A stretch of 52,286 nucleotides of DNA from Salegentibacter agarivorans (GCF_900113135.1 NZ_FOOH01000027.1:1-52286); one strand, 5' to 3'; shown: positions 36,554 through 46,490, numbered from the stretch's first letter. Notes: a model not told the origin generated them from the sequence alone. Numbers and translations are program-made.

Positions 36554-36613
36554 ATGTCGGCTGCAAAAGCATAAAACTGAGTAGGGTCTGTTTGAGCTTT
36601 ATGTGGCCGGCAT
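36554..36613 (+). ncRNA. Plus-strand RNA hairpin followed by T-rich tail (terminator or end of small RNA)
   Basis: As plus-strand RNA, ATGTCGGCTGCA (36554-36565) pairs along its full length with TGTGGCCGGCAT (36602-36613) through Watson-Crick and three G-U pairs. AAAGC pairs with GCTTT inside, and a further AAAC/GTTT closes the loop. TTTTATTTAAATTTT follows. On the minus strand the three wobbles become mismatches, so the plus strand is favoured, although no plus-strand gene lies upstream within 480 bp. It may be the terminator of an unannotated transcript. Confidence 0.4.
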
Positions 36614-36619
36614 TTTTAT

Positions 36620-37507
36620 TTAAATTTTCTCAATGTTCTCTTTTCCAAAGTAATGTTTAAGAATCCATCCTCCCAGGAAAGTTATAATTAGCGAAAAACT
36701 ACCATATAAAATAGCCACCAGGCTAATATCCTGATCCTTTAATAACTGATTGGCTATAAATAGCGCCAACACACTATTTTGCAAGCCCATTTCTACCGCA
36801 ATTGTGTAAGCAGCGCTATGTTTTAATTTCATACGCCTGGCTGCGAAATAACCGGCTATAATTGTTGCGAAATTCAAAATAATTAGGGGAATTAGAAGGT
36901 TTAAATGTTTTAGATATTCCACCCCTTTTTGATTTTCGTCAAAGAAAATAACTACAATAAAAGCGAGTAGCATTATCCCCGGTAAAATATAGCGTAAAGC
37001 CTTATGAAAACTTTCTCCGAACTTATGCCCGTATAATTCGTTTATTAGAATCCCGCTCATTACAGGTAAAACTACAGTTAAGAGAACGTCTCCCATGGTT
37101 TGCCCAAAACTCAGTTGGACTTTAGCTCCATTATTTCCAAACACCGCATAACTCAACTCAATTACCAGCGGAATACTAAACAATATAATCAAACTATTAA
37201 AAGCCGTAAGTGAAACCGAAAGTGCCACTCTTCCTTTCAGCATTTTTGTCACGAGATTTGAAGCGGTACCCCCGGGACAGCCGGCAAGCAACATAATTCC
37301 AATTTTATATATAGGATCTATGGGCCAGAAAAAAATTAATAGAAAAGCAATAAGCGGCAATAAAAATATTTGGGAAACAAGACCGGTAATAATAGCTCTG
37401 GGATGAGCAAAAACCCTTCTAAAATCTTTTAAACATAATTCCAGGCCTATCCCAAACATAATTAGAGCGATAGAGAGGGGCATAAAAATATCGGCAAATT
37501 GCTGCAT
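36620..37507 (-). CDS. Bile acid:sodium symporter (BASS) family protein
   Basis: A 295-residue membrane protein with nine to ten hydrophobic helices. The BASS hallmarks are MFGIGLELCLKDFRRVFAHPRAIITGLVSQ, the MLLAGCPGGTASNLVTKMLKGRVALSVSLT segment and EMGLQNSVLALFIANQL. The family moves organic anions with sodium. Substrates include bile acids, pyruvate and pantoate-like acids, and cannot be assigned here. It is the last gene of the fructan locus on the same strand, 109 nt behind the fructokinase. Membership of the pathway is inference from position only. Confidence 0.9.
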   Translation of the reverse strand: MQQFADIFMPLSIALIMFGIGLELCLKDFRRVFAHPRAIITGLVSQIFLLPLIAFLLIFFWPIDPIYKIGIMLLAGCPGGTASNLVTKMLKGRVALSVSLTAFNSLIILFSIPLVIELSYAVFGNNGAKVQLSFGQTMGDVLLTVVLPVMSGILINELYGHKFGESFHKALRYILPGIMLLAFIVVIFFDENQKGVEYLKHLNLLIPLIILNFATIIAGYFAARRMKLKHSAAYTIAVEMGLQNSVLALFIANQLLKDQDISLVAILYGSFSLIITFLGGWILKHYFGKENIEKI

Positions 37508-37616
37508 ATTCTTTTAAAAAGAAACTCAAGATAGTATTTTTTTTAAAAGGCAGGAACCGTTAAGAATTTCGAAATTAATTTTTGGCCATCTCTTTAAAAA
37601 TCAAATACGACTGTTT

Positions 37617-38504
37617 TTAAGGAAACATAAATTTTTTAATAATATCCCCGGAAATTTCGGGATTCGCACCTTCCTTCCCAGCTACCAGAGCACCTACTGC
37701 ACAGGCAAAATCCAGGGTGTTTTGCGATTCTTCTTCTTTTAATAATCCGGCGATTAAACTGGCAAGAAATGAATCTCCCGCGCCTACCGTGTCTTTTACC
37801 TTAACCTTAAAACCACTATTATAATAGCGCACCCCATCCTTTAGCAAAACTGCACCGTGTCTACCTTTAGTTACACAAATAGTTTTGGTATTGGTTTTTT
37901 CAGAAATAAAATGCAGGTTTTGTTCTAACGAATTGTGCTTAGAACCCATCATTTCAGCAATTTCAAATAATTCGTCGTCATTGAATTTTATAAAATCTGC
38001 CTGCTCCATTAGTTTTTCCAAAACTTCCTTTTCATAATACGGCGGACGTAAATTAATATCAAATATTCTGTACTTTGCTTCCGGCAGAAGTTCAAAAAGT
38101 GTTTTACGACTAACCTCATCGCGGCAAATTAAACTTCCGAAGATAAAAGCATCAGCATTTTTCACCGAATTTTTTATCGCTTCTGAAATTTCAATTTTAT
38201 CCCAGGCCACAGGATGTGCAATCTCGTAAGTAGCCGAACCGCTTTCTGAAAGTTTTACGTTTACAACACCGGTAGTGAAATTAGGATCTTTGGAGATATT
38301 TTCAGTTTTAATATTCTTTGATTCCAGATAAGAGATTAGCTTTTCGCCTTTTTCATCGTCTCCCACTTTACTAATCATTTCTGTTAAAATTCCTAATCCC
38401 GATAACCTTGAAGCCACATTAAGCGGTGCACCGCCAATTCTCTCCCGGTCTGGGAATACATCGTATAATATTTCGCCGAAGCAAACGGCTTTTCTATTTA
38501 CCAT
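37617..38504 (-). CDS. PfkB family fructokinase
   Basis: A 295-residue ribokinase-family sugar kinase, most likely making fructose-6-phosphate. The N-terminus is CFGEILYDVFPDRERIGGAPLNVASRLSGLG, the substrate motif. The C-terminal PfkB signature is DTVGAGDSFLASLIAGLL, with the catalytic Asp in GAGDSF. DINLRPPYY is typical of fructokinases. It lies downstream of SusD within the GH32 locus, so fructose is the likely substrate. A 217-nt gap with a hairpin separates it from SusD. Confidence 0.88.
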   Translation of the reverse strand: MVNRKAVCFGEILYDVFPDRERIGGAPLNVASRLSGLGILTEMISKVGDDEKGEKLISYLESKNIKTENISKDPNFTTGVVNVKLSESGSATYEIAHPVAWDKIEISEAIKNSVKNADAFIFGSLICRDEVSRKTLFELLPEAKYRIFDINLRPPYYEKEVLEKLMEQADFIKFNDDELFEIAEMMGSKHNSLEQNLHFISEKTNTKTICVTKGRHGAVLLKDGVRYYNSGFKVKVKDTVGAGDSFLASLIAGLLKEEESQNTLDFACAVGALVAGKEGANPEISGDIIKKFMFP

Positions 38505-38672
38505 CTTATTAAACTTATTTTTTTCTGAAAAGGACTATAAAGTCCAGACTTAATTCTTTGGCCCCGGTAGCCCATCAATATTATTGGTATACAAACTACG
38601 TAGAAAAGATTATCCCTACCAACCACTGCAGTATGCCCCACCAGTTTTACTCGCCGGTTTTCTACTGAATAA

Positions 38673-38712
38673 ATTATGATGTAGCTTTTATTTTATTAAA
38701 GTGCATCATAAT
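38673..38712 (-). other. Hairpin between the SusD-like gene and the fructokinase gene
   Basis: ATTATGATG (38673-38681) and CATCATAAT (38704-38712) are perfectly inverted, with CTTTTA/TAAAG pairing inside. It lies just after the SusD stop on the minus strand and has no long T run after it. It may stabilise the susCD part of the mRNA or act as a partial terminator, reducing kinase and BASS expression. Confidence 0.5.
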
Positions 38713-38721
38713 TATAATGTT

Positions 38722-40416
38722 TTAGTAGCCTGTGTTTTGTACATATACGTCCTGACTAAAGTTTATTTGGGCCTGTGGGATGGGTAAATATTCTTCCCGA
38801 CCTTCATCAAAAGAGGCGCCTTCGTAGTACGTAGCCTCTTCTGCTTCTTCACTATAATATTTATTTAAAGTTTCTTCTGCAATACCCCATCTTACAAGGT
38901 CAAAGAAACGGTTTCCTTCCATGGCAAGTTCTAACCTGCGTTCCCAACGTAAGGCTTCACGGGCTACATCCTGAGTCCAGTTGATGTTTTCTCCGTCTAA
39001 ATAAGGACTTATCCCAGTATTAGTAGCATATGAAGATATTAAAGTCGTACTTTGATTAGCTCTTTCCCGAACTTCATTAATCAGAGGAAGAGCTTCATTT
39101 TGTCTTCCAAGTTCAATTAAAGCTTCCGCCCTCATCAACAATACATCAGCATATCGAATCTCAATCCTGTTTTTAGAATTTCCATAAAAAGGATCAATAT
39201 TCACAAGGTATTCCGAATCTTCAGTTACATTCTCTTTTAAGGAGGCTGTATAGCCATACGTACTAGGAGACCTAACCCAGTTTTCCTGGTAAATATTTTC
39301 CTGATCGTATTTCCAGGGTAGACCAGGTATTGCTACAGTGTGGTATAATCGAGGGTCAACCCTGTAATTCTCCAGACTGTTGAAGTCAAGGTTAGATTGG
39401 TTATAATTTGAAAAAAGAGGTAATCCCTGTTCATCAACCTTGTAGGCATTTACAAGGTTCTGGCTTGGTTTATGGAAATCGCAACATCCAATTCCCTGTG
39501 GAGTAGCAAGCACATCAGAATAATTTAGTCTTCCATGTAGGGTACCATCGTTATTGGAGAACTGAATGGAGAAAACTGCTTCCTGCCCATTTTCAAAACT
39601 ACCGGGAAGAAAATTATAGGCAAAATCTTCTTCAAGTTGGTGCATTCCCATTACCTGCTCTGTTGCATCTAAAACCTGCTGCAATCTTTCCTGGTTAATA
39701 TTTACTACATTATGGTTTTCATCCTGTTCATAAGCCTGATAAAGTCGTGTTTTTGCCAAATATGCATATGCTGCTGTTTTATCTGCACGCCCAACTTGAG
39801 GCTGAGAAGAAGGAAGAACCTGTGCTGCGGCCTCAAAATCACCTGCAATAGCACTCCATAAGTCGTCATTACTAAGAGCCCGGTTAGAGATTGTTCCATA
39901 TTCTTCCACTGGGATATCTTCTGTCACATATGGAACATATTTGTACATTATTTTTAACATAAAATAGAAATGTCCTCTTAAAAACTTCATTTCTGCGATT
40001 CTTGTGGATTTCTCAGGAAATTCTACCTCGTCGATTTGATTTAATGCAGCCAAAGCTTTGTTTACCCTGGAAATAGCAATAAAACTGTTATACCAGAAAG
40101 CATCCAGTTCACCAAAATCTGTTCTTATGTTCTCTGATACTTCAAAAAAATGAAAAACCTGTATATCATTTGTACCACTTCCCCCCTTGTAAGCATCATC
40201 AGAGCGGACATTTCCATAAGGCCAAAGACTAAAGGGTATGTCATAATGATCATTACCCAATGCAGCATAAGCTGAGGTCACAAAACCATCTACATTTTCT
40301 GGAGTTGTTAATTGTTCTTCAGATAATACTCCATAAGGTTCTTCCTCTAGAAAATCTGAACAGGCAGTAGAAATAGTTAGAAGAACTATGCCTAGTAAAT
40401 ATTTTATTTTCTTCAT
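38722..40416 (-). CDS. SusD/RagB family outer membrane lipoprotein
   Basis: A 564-residue surface lipoprotein that binds oligosaccharide and caps its SusC partner. The lipobox is STAC-SDFLEEEP, residue 19 being the lipidated Cys. The helical TPR-like core shows FNSFIAISRVNKALAAL-like segments and LRGHFYFMLK, and the C-terminus has RYADVLLMRAEALIELGR, RWERRLELAMEGNRFFDLVRWG and EYLPIPQAQINFSQDVYVQN. It follows its SusC gene by 19 nt. By locus context the ligand is a fructan or fructo-oligosaccharide. Confidence 0.95.
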   Translation of the reverse strand: MKKIKYLLGIVLLTISTACSDFLEEEPYGVLSEEQLTTPENVDGFVTSAYAALGNDHYDIPFSLWPYGNVRSDDAYKGGSGTNDIQVFHFFEVSENIRTDFGELDAFWYNSFIAISRVNKALAALNQIDEVEFPEKSTRIAEMKFLRGHFYFMLKIMYKYVPYVTEDIPVEEYGTISNRALSNDDLWSAIAGDFEAAAQVLPSSQPQVGRADKTAAYAYLAKTRLYQAYEQDENHNVVNINQERLQQVLDATEQVMGMHQLEEDFAYNFLPGSFENGQEAVFSIQFSNNDGTLHGRLNYSDVLATPQGIGCCDFHKPSQNLVNAYKVDEQGLPLFSNYNQSNLDFNSLENYRVDPRLYHTVAIPGLPWKYDQENIYQENWVRSPSTYGYTASLKENVTEDSEYLVNIDPFYGNSKNRIEIRYADVLLMRAEALIELGRQNEALPLINEVRERANQSTTLISSYATNTGISPYLDGENINWTQDVAREALRWERRLELAMEGNRFFDLVRWGIAEETLNKYYSEEAEEATYYEGASFDEGREEYLPIPQAQINFSQDVYVQNTGY

Positions 40417-40435
40417 AATAAAGAGTTTGATGTTA

Positions 40436-43400
40436 TTAAAGTGATAGGTTTAAGCCAAGAGTTAGTGTAAGTGGTTGAGGATAACCCCATCCTGCGTTTT
40501 CAGGATCAACTCCGGTAAAATCTGAAGAAGTTATCATTAGTAAATTCTGGCCACTCACGTATAATCTTGCATTGGTGAAATTCATTCTTTCCAGAAGTTC
40601 TTCCGATAGACTATATCCAACTTGTAAGTTTCTCAATTTCAGATATCTTCCATTCTCAACATAATAAGTTGAAAATCTCGATTCGGCGTTATCATCAATA
40701 GTTGTTAGAGCCGGAACAGAAGAGTTCACGTTTTCTGGAGACCATGCGTTAAGAAGCCGGGTTCCTTTATTCGATCCTACGTCATCCACACTCCAAAAAT
40801 CTGTTTGAAATTTTCGGTTATTGATCACATCTACATTTCCAACCCCTTGCCAGAAAGATGTAAAATCGAAATTTTTGTATCCAAGTGTAATATTAAATCC
40901 ATAACTAAAGTCTGGATGTGGTATTCCTATCCAGGTACGGTCATCATCGGTAATCACACCATCGCCATCCAAATCTCTGTAACGGATACGGCCAAGACCT
41001 TTCCCTGCCTGTTCCGCAGAGTTCATTACTTCTTCCTCAGAAGTGAACAAACCATCAGTAACATAACCATACATTGAGTTAATAGGTCTCCCGAGAATAT
41101 TATCTTCACCACCATCTCCGCCATAATTGTTCTGTACTTCCTCTGGCAGATAAGTTATTTCATTTCTATTAGTAGCAATGTTAGCAGAAATCTCATAGCT
41201 GAAATCTCCCTCGGTTTTATCACGATAAGTTAGTGCAAATTCCCAGCCTTCATTCTCCATAGAAGCTCCGTTCACCCATCTATTTCCACCTTCACCTATT
41301 GTCCCAAGATATGGAGGTAATACCAGGATATCTTCAGTTTCTTTGAAGTAGTAATCAATGTTTCCAAATAATTTATACCCGAAGAAGCCGAAATCAAGCC
41401 CAACATTGGTTTGGGTAGTAGTTTCCCATTTCAAATTGTCATTTCCTAACTGAATTCCTCTGAAACCTGAACGCAATAAACCAGAACCGGCTCCAGAGAG
41501 ATCGTAAGCAGTTCCATAAGAAGTTCCCCAGGTGGGATCACCTCCGGCATAATCTGAAACATATAATGAGTAAATAGCGTTGTTATCTATTTCCTGATTC
41601 CCTGTTTGTCCCCATCCAAGACGAAGTTTTAAATCTGATAGGAATGAATAGTTATCCGGAATGAAATCTTCCTCACTAATACGCCAACCGGCAGAAAAAG
41701 CGGGAAAAGTTCCAAAACGATTGTTTTCCCCAAATCTTGAAGAGCCATCCCGACGTATGGTACCCGAAAGCAGATATTTTCTATCAAAAGTGTAATCTAT
41801 TTTCCCGAAGAAAGAAAGTAAACTGTATGAAGTGGCAGAACCACCATTATAGGCTTCTCCACTTCCCGCATCTGGATACATATATTCTGGAGTTTCAAGA
41901 ATAAAACCTTCTCTTCTTAAATTTATATTTTTATAGTCGTCTCTAAACATCTCTGTTCCGGCGAGCAAATTCAAGTTATGCTTCTCCATATCTAACTCGT
42001 AAGTAGCCGTGTTAGTCCAGGTCCATTTTAAGCTTTTCCAATCTTCGATATTCACTGCAGTTTCATCGTTTTGCAAATAACCCGATTTATAACTTCTCTG
42101 AAGTGAACGACGATAAAAGTTGCTGTAATCAATTCCCAGGTTTGTTCTTACATGCAAATTTTCAATAATTTCAAGATCGGCGTAGGCATTCCCGAATATT
42201 CGGTGATATTCATAACCGTTATCCTTATTGTATTCCAACAAACGTACAGGATTCTGCCTATCGTTCATCCCGCCAACTGGTCCTCCCCATCCTTTTCCAT
42301 CTGCGGTTCGAACAGGAATAATAGGAGATGCTTTCAATGCCAGGTCCAAAACTCCTGGATTTTCGATCTCATTAGTTTTATTAAAGGTGAAGTTTTCCCC
42401 TATTTCCAGTCGGTCATTAAATAATTTATAGCTACTATTCATCCTCGCGGAAATCCTGTTAAATTCAGTAGTTTTTACAATTCCCTGGTTATCATAATAT
42501 CCAAGGGAAAAAAGATAGTTCCCTTTTTCTGTTCCATTCGAGACAGATAAATCATAAGATTGTGCGAAGCCTGTTTGAGAAATTTCGTCAAACCAATCCG
42601 TATCCGCTGATAGTAAAGTTTGTTCCTCATCTAGATATTCAGGTACAATAATATTGTTTAGAACCGCCCCACCATTTTCATTATTATTCCAATCAAATTG
42701 GTATCTCAGGTTATTAGAATTAGGATCAATACCGTCATTAACCTGTGCCTGCCATAGAACACGACCATATTGCTCTGCATTAAGCACATCCTGTCTGTTA
42801 GCATAATTCGAGGCTGAAACATAAGTATTAAGGTTAACCTGCATTCTACCTTCTTTACCTTTTTTGGTAGTCACAATAATTACCCCGTTGGAAGCCCTGG
42901 AACCGTAAATACTTGCAGAAGAAGCATCTTTTAATACTTGTATAGATTCAATGTCGTTCGGATTCAATTCATGCATGCCGGCCTTTGTAGGAACTCCATC
43001 AATCACATATAAAGGGTCTGTATTGTTAAGAGTACCAACTCCACGTATTACTACCTGAGTATTTGCACCACTGGGAGAACCATCTGAAGTTATTTGAACT
43101 CCAGGAAGCCTCCCCTGTAATCCTCTAATAGGATTTGGTTCGGGCTGTTTATTTAATTCATCCATGTCTACTACAGATACTGCTCCTGTAATGTCTGTTC
43201 TCCTTTGAGAGGTGTATCCCGTTACCACCACATCATCTAGTTGCTGATCATCCACAATTAGCGAAACATCAATATTTATTTGATTATTTACAGCTACTCT
43301 TTTAGTTTGAAAACCTAAATAACTATAGACTAAAGTAGCCTGGGGATCAATGTTTTCAATTATATAGTTTCCATCAAAATCTGTAATCACACCTTCATTT

Positions 43401-43534
43401 GTTCCTTCCACTTGAATAGAAACTCCGGGTAATGGCATTTGATCATCATCAGAAATCACATTTCCTGATACGTCTATTCCCTGTGCCCACATAGAAAGGG
43501 GTAAAAGAAATAGTATTAATAATTTGGAATTCAT
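40436..43534 (-). CDS. SusC/RagA family TonB-linked outer membrane protein
   Basis: A 1032-residue TonB-dependent transporter. After a signal peptide (ending SMWAQ) a carboxypeptidase-like regulatory domain (about 19-100: PLPGVSIQVEGTNEGVITDFDGNYII) is followed by the TonB box region and DDVVVTGYTSQRRTDITGAVSVV. The plug has LQGRLPGVQITSDGSPSGANTQVVIRGVGTL, DPLYVIDGVP and NDIESIQVLKDASSASIYGSRASNGVIIVTTKKG. A 22-strand barrel ends in LTLGLNLSL. It pairs with the SusD gene downstream and lies 10 nt after the GH32 gene. Confidence 0.96.
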   Translation of the reverse strand: MNSKLLILFLLPLSMWAQGIDVSGNVISDDDQMPLPGVSIQVEGTNEGVITDFDGNYIIENIDPQATLVYSYLGFQTKRVAVNNQINIDVSLIVDDQQLDDVVVTGYTSQRRTDITGAVSVVDMDELNKQPEPNPIRGLQGRLPGVQITSDGSPSGANTQVVIRGVGTLNNTDPLYVIDGVPTKAGMHELNPNDIESIQVLKDASSASIYGSRASNGVIIVTTKKGKEGRMQVNLNTYVSASNYANRQDVLNAEQYGRVLWQAQVNDGIDPNSNNLRYQFDWNNNENGGAVLNNIIVPEYLDEEQTLLSADTDWFDEISQTGFAQSYDLSVSNGTEKGNYLFSLGYYDNQGIVKTTEFNRISARMNSSYKLFNDRLEIGENFTFNKTNEIENPGVLDLALKASPIIPVRTADGKGWGGPVGGMNDRQNPVRLLEYNKDNGYEYHRIFGNAYADLEIIENLHVRTNLGIDYSNFYRRSLQRSYKSGYLQNDETAVNIEDWKSLKWTWTNTATYELDMEKHNLNLLAGTEMFRDDYKNINLRREGFILETPEYMYPDAGSGEAYNGGSATSYSLLSFFGKIDYTFDRKYLLSGTIRRDGSSRFGENNRFGTFPAFSAGWRISEEDFIPDNYSFLSDLKLRLGWGQTGNQEIDNNAIYSLYVSDYAGGDPTWGTSYGTAYDLSGAGSGLLRSGFRGIQLGNDNLKWETTTQTNVGLDFGFFGYKLFGNIDYYFKETEDILVLPPYLGTIGEGGNRWVNGASMENEGWEFALTYRDKTEGDFSYEISANIATNRNEITYLPEEVQNNYGGDGGEDNILGRPINSMYGYVTDGLFTSEEEVMNSAEQAGKGLGRIRYRDLDGDGVITDDDRTWIGIPHPDFSYGFNITLGYKNFDFTSFWQGVGNVDVINNRKFQTDFWSVDDVGSNKGTRLLNAWSPENVNSSVPALTTIDDNAESRFSTYYVENGRYLKLRNLQVGYSLSEELLERMNFTNARLYVSGQNLLMITSSDFTGVDPENAGWGYPQPLTLTLGLNLSL

Positions 43535-43544
43535 AGGTTATGGG

Positions 43545-45137
43545 TTAGTTGAGGTTTACTTGATTAATTTTTAGATTCTTTAAATTGAATTCATTTCCTT
43601 CAGCACTAAAGTTTCTAATAGGCTGCTCCGGAAAGAAAATTTCAGTCATCACGGTTTCACCATCGTCGAAAAAGAGTTCTATAGACATATTATCTACTAT
43701 CGCTTTTACTTTTAAATTTGAATCTTTTGAAAGTCGTGGTGCTGTTGAAACTTTATCACCAAAATTCTCATTGAAATCGGTCAGACCAGAATTGCTTCGA
43801 TCTAAATAAAATTCTTCTGTACTATGATCGTAGCCAAATTTCAAAACATCATCTCCCTCACTGGAAAGGCTAAAATGATATTCCTGATCTTTTAAATCCT
43901 GTATTTCAAAGGAGATCACTGAATTTGAAATATCTATTTCTTCTGAAGTTGCTATTTGCGTTTTCCCTTCAACTGAAACAGTACTTTTAGTGAATTTTTC
44001 ACCCTTATAATTTTGAAGTTCCGCTGCAGGAGTGGAAACTATACGGTAAGTATCTCCTGTTTTGTTAAGTTTAATTTCCCTGGCAATAGTCATGGCGCTT
44101 CTCCAGGTTTCGGTGGGAACTTCGTTTGCATATTGCCAGTTAGACATCCAGCCAATAAACAAATGCCGGCCATCTTCTTCTGGAATATTGGCCCAGGTTA
44201 CCCCGGCATAATTATCTTTTCCAAAATCCAACCAGTAATGATGATCTTCACCCAAATCCTGCATAGAATCATCTAAAGTGAAGGTCTTTCCATCAAAGTC
44301 ACCCACAAAATATTGAGTCCCGGAGCCTCCATTGAAACCACCCGGATTTAAGCTTTGGATCAAAACCCACTTTTTCTCTTCAGATCCTTCCACTTTCATC
44401 TGTATAAAATCGGGGCATTCCCAAACTCCTCCATGGGCACCTATCCCCTTGCCGAATTCAGAAGCTAATTCCCAATCCTTCAAATTTTGAGAAGTATAAA
44501 ACATCGTTATATCATCCGCAGAAAGTACCATAACCCATTGATCGTGTACTTCATCGCGGGTTATTTTTGGATCGCGAAAATCACGAATCCCGGGATTTTC
44601 AATTACTGGATTTCCTTCATATTTCGTAAAAGTTTTTCCTTCATCCAGGCTATAAGCAATGGCCTGGGTTTGGTAGTCTTCCCGGCCTTCTTCTTCTCCT
44701 TTAGGATCGTGATAGGTAAACATCGCAATTACCGGCGCGGTTTCTCCATCCCCAAAGCCAGATGTGTTTTCAGTATCTACTACCGCGCTTCCTGAGAAAA
44801 TATAGCCTTGTTCATCGGGCTTCAGTGCTATGGGCTGTTCTTCCCACTTAATCATATCTTTACTGGTAGCGTGACCCCAATGCATAGGGCCCCAGGTATT
44901 TCCTTCAGGATAATATTGAAAGAATAAATGGTAAGTTCCGTTAAGGAAAAACATCCCGTTAGGATCGTTCATCCAGTTTTCATTGGGAGTAAAATGAAAA
45001 GCCGGTCTAAAGTCGGTATCGTTTTGAGCGGTAACTTCCGGCGTTTCCTCATTAGTCTCTTTAATGTTATCCTTACACGAAAACATCAGCATCGCGCTTA
45101 ACAGACAGGAAGAAAGAAATATAAATTTATTTTTCAT
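43545..45137 (-). CDS. Glycoside hydrolase family 32 lipoprotein (fructan/sucrose hydrolase)
   Basis: A 530-residue beta-fructosidase. The lipobox is LMFSC-KDN (Cys21). The five-bladed propeller carries the nucleophile Asp58 in NWMNDPNG, the transition-state stabiliser Asp189 in FRDPK and the acid/base Glu240 in WECPDF. A C-terminal beta-sandwich of about 150 residues follows (ISFEIQDLKDQEY, IELFFDDGE). It releases fructose from levan, inulin or sucrose; the exact linkage preference cannot be read. The acidic residues after Cys (KDNIKETNEE) look like a surface-export signal, which would place it outside the cell; this is inference. Confidence 0.94.
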   Translation of the reverse strand: MKNKFIFLSSCLLSAMLMFSCKDNIKETNEETPEVTAQNDTDFRPAFHFTPNENWMNDPNGMFFLNGTYHLFFQYYPEGNTWGPMHWGHATSKDMIKWEEQPIALKPDEQGYIFSGSAVVDTENTSGFGDGETAPVIAMFTYHDPKGEEEGREDYQTQAIAYSLDEGKTFTKYEGNPVIENPGIRDFRDPKITRDEVHDQWVMVLSADDITMFYTSQNLKDWELASEFGKGIGAHGGVWECPDFIQMKVEGSEEKKWVLIQSLNPGGFNGGSGTQYFVGDFDGKTFTLDDSMQDLGEDHHYWLDFGKDNYAGVTWANIPEEDGRHLFIGWMSNWQYANEVPTETWRSAMTIAREIKLNKTGDTYRIVSTPAAELQNYKGEKFTKSTVSVEGKTQIATSEEIDISNSVISFEIQDLKDQEYHFSLSSEGDDVLKFGYDHSTEEFYLDRSNSGLTDFNENFGDKVSTAPRLSKDSNLKVKAIVDNMSIELFFDDGETVMTEIFFPEQPIRNFSAEGNEFNLKNLKINQVNLN

Positions 45138-45170
45138 AATAGATTATTTTATTGTTGAAAAGCTTGATTG

Positions 45171-46490
45171 TTAGTACTCGGGGGATAATTCTTCACCTAA
45201 TTCCTCGAGAGTTTTTCCTTTGGTTTCGGGCATCATAAAAATCACAAAGATTAGCTGTAGCACCATCATAAAGGCAAAAAATGCAAATACGTAACCGGGA
45301 CCTATCGTAGCAAAAAGCACAGGTACTAAAGACGGTACGATTGCCGCCAGGACCCAATGTGTAGAAGAACCAAATGCCTGGCCCGAGGCTCTTAAGTGGT
45401 TCGGGAATATTTCAGAAATAAATACCCAAATTACCGCTCCCTGTCCTATGGCGTGCGCCGCGATAAACAGGAATAGAAAAATAGGCACCCAAAGTCCGCC
45501 CCAATTTAGAAAGAATGCTGCAGCTACCAGGGATAAGGAGATGATATAGCCTATAGAGCCCGCAAACATAAGTTTTTTCCTCCCTACTTTATCGATTAGA
45601 AAAACTCCAAGAAGGGTGAAAAGTAGATTTACCACGCCTATTCCAATACTACTTAATAAGGCTGTGTTGGCTTCTAAGCCGGCCGATTCAAAAATCCGCG
45701 GAGCGTAATAGAGAAAAGCATTTATACCGGAAAGCTGATTAAAAAACGCAACCAGGAACGCCAGGATTAATGGAAAGCGATACTTTTTCATAAAAATATT
45801 CTCGCCGGTAATCTGACTTTCAGATTGCTTTTTAATTTCTATCATTCTTTTTTCCAGATCGGCCTCTGGATTAATATCCTGAAGTATTTTAGCTGCCTCT
45901 TCGTTTCTGGATTTAGAGATAAGCCAACGCGGACTTCTGGGAATAAATACCACAAAAAGGATATAAATAAATGCAGGAATCGCTTCTACACCTACCATCC
46001 ATCGCCAGGGTTGAGCTCCGGTGTCACGAAGTAAATAATTAGAAAGGTAAGCGATTAAAATCCCTAAAACGATATTGAATTGATAAAGGGATACTAGCCT
46101 ACCTCTATCTTTAGGCGGTGCGATCTCGGAAACATAAGTAGGTGCGGCAATTGTTGAAGCACCAACGCCTAATCCTCCCAGAAACCGGAAAATAGCAAAG
46201 GTAATAGGATCATTAGCGAAGGCTGAACCCAGGGCCGAAAGGAGATATAGTACTCCTATTATTATAAGGGTATTTTTTCTTCCGAACTTATTTGTGGGGA
46301 TTCCTCCAAAAATAGCACCCACTACAGTTCCCCAAAGCGCCATCGCCATAACGATAGAGCCGTGAAAAGCATCTGAGGTTCCCCATAATTCCTGTAGCTG
46401 TTTATCGGCTCCGGAAATAACTACGGTGTCAAATCCGAAAAGAAAACCTGCTAATGCAGCACTAATTGACCAGGCAAAAATTTTACTCAT
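45171..46490 (-). CDS. MFS sugar porter (fructose/hexose transporter)
   Basis: A 439-residue transporter with 12 hydrophobic segments. Sugar porter signatures are GFLFGFDTVVISGA, NKFGRKN, FRFLGGLGVGAST, PPKDRGRLVSLYQFNIVLGI, IPRSPRWLISKSRNEEA, NQLSGINAFLYYAPRIF, DKVGRKKLMFAGS and the C-terminal PETKGKTLEELG. It probably carries fructose across the inner membrane for the downstream kinase. It is the first gene of the transport and hydrolysis operon; the regulator lies 242 bp upstream on the same strand, with an 18-bp direct repeat between them. Confidence 0.93.
   Translation of the reverse strand: MSKIFAWSISAALAGFLFGFDTVVISGADKQLQELWGTSDAFHGSIVMAMALWGTVVGAIFGGIPTNKFGRKNTLIIIGVLYLLSALGSAFANDPITFAIFRFLGGLGVGASTIAAPTYVSEIAPPKDRGRLVSLYQFNIVLGILIAYLSNYLLRDTGAQPWRWMVGVEAIPAFIYILFVVFIPRSPRWLISKSRNEEAAKILQDINPEADLEKRMIEIKKQSESQITGENIFMKKYRFPLILAFLVAFFNQLSGINAFLYYAPRIFESAGLEANTALLSSIGIGVVNLLFTLLGVFLIDKVGRKKLMFAGSIGYIISLSLVAAAFFLNWGGLWVPIFLFLFIAAHAIGQGAVIWVFISEIFPNHLRASGQAFGSSTHWVLAAIVPSLVPVLFATIGPGYVFAFFAFMMVLQLIFVIFMMPETKGKTLEELGEELSPEY

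Larger units (their letters stand above)
36136..36619. other. 484-bp gene-free gap
   Basis: No ORF or known RNA gene is seen. It contains a palindrome at 36159-36173, a second at 36451-36466 and a long RNA hairpin at 36554-36613. The remaining sequence is AT-rich and unremarkable. Confidence 0.6.

Noticed and set aside
38532-38545. Small palindrome GGACT-ATAA-AGTCC as a terminator
   Set aside because: The stem is only 5 bp and has no T run on either strand.
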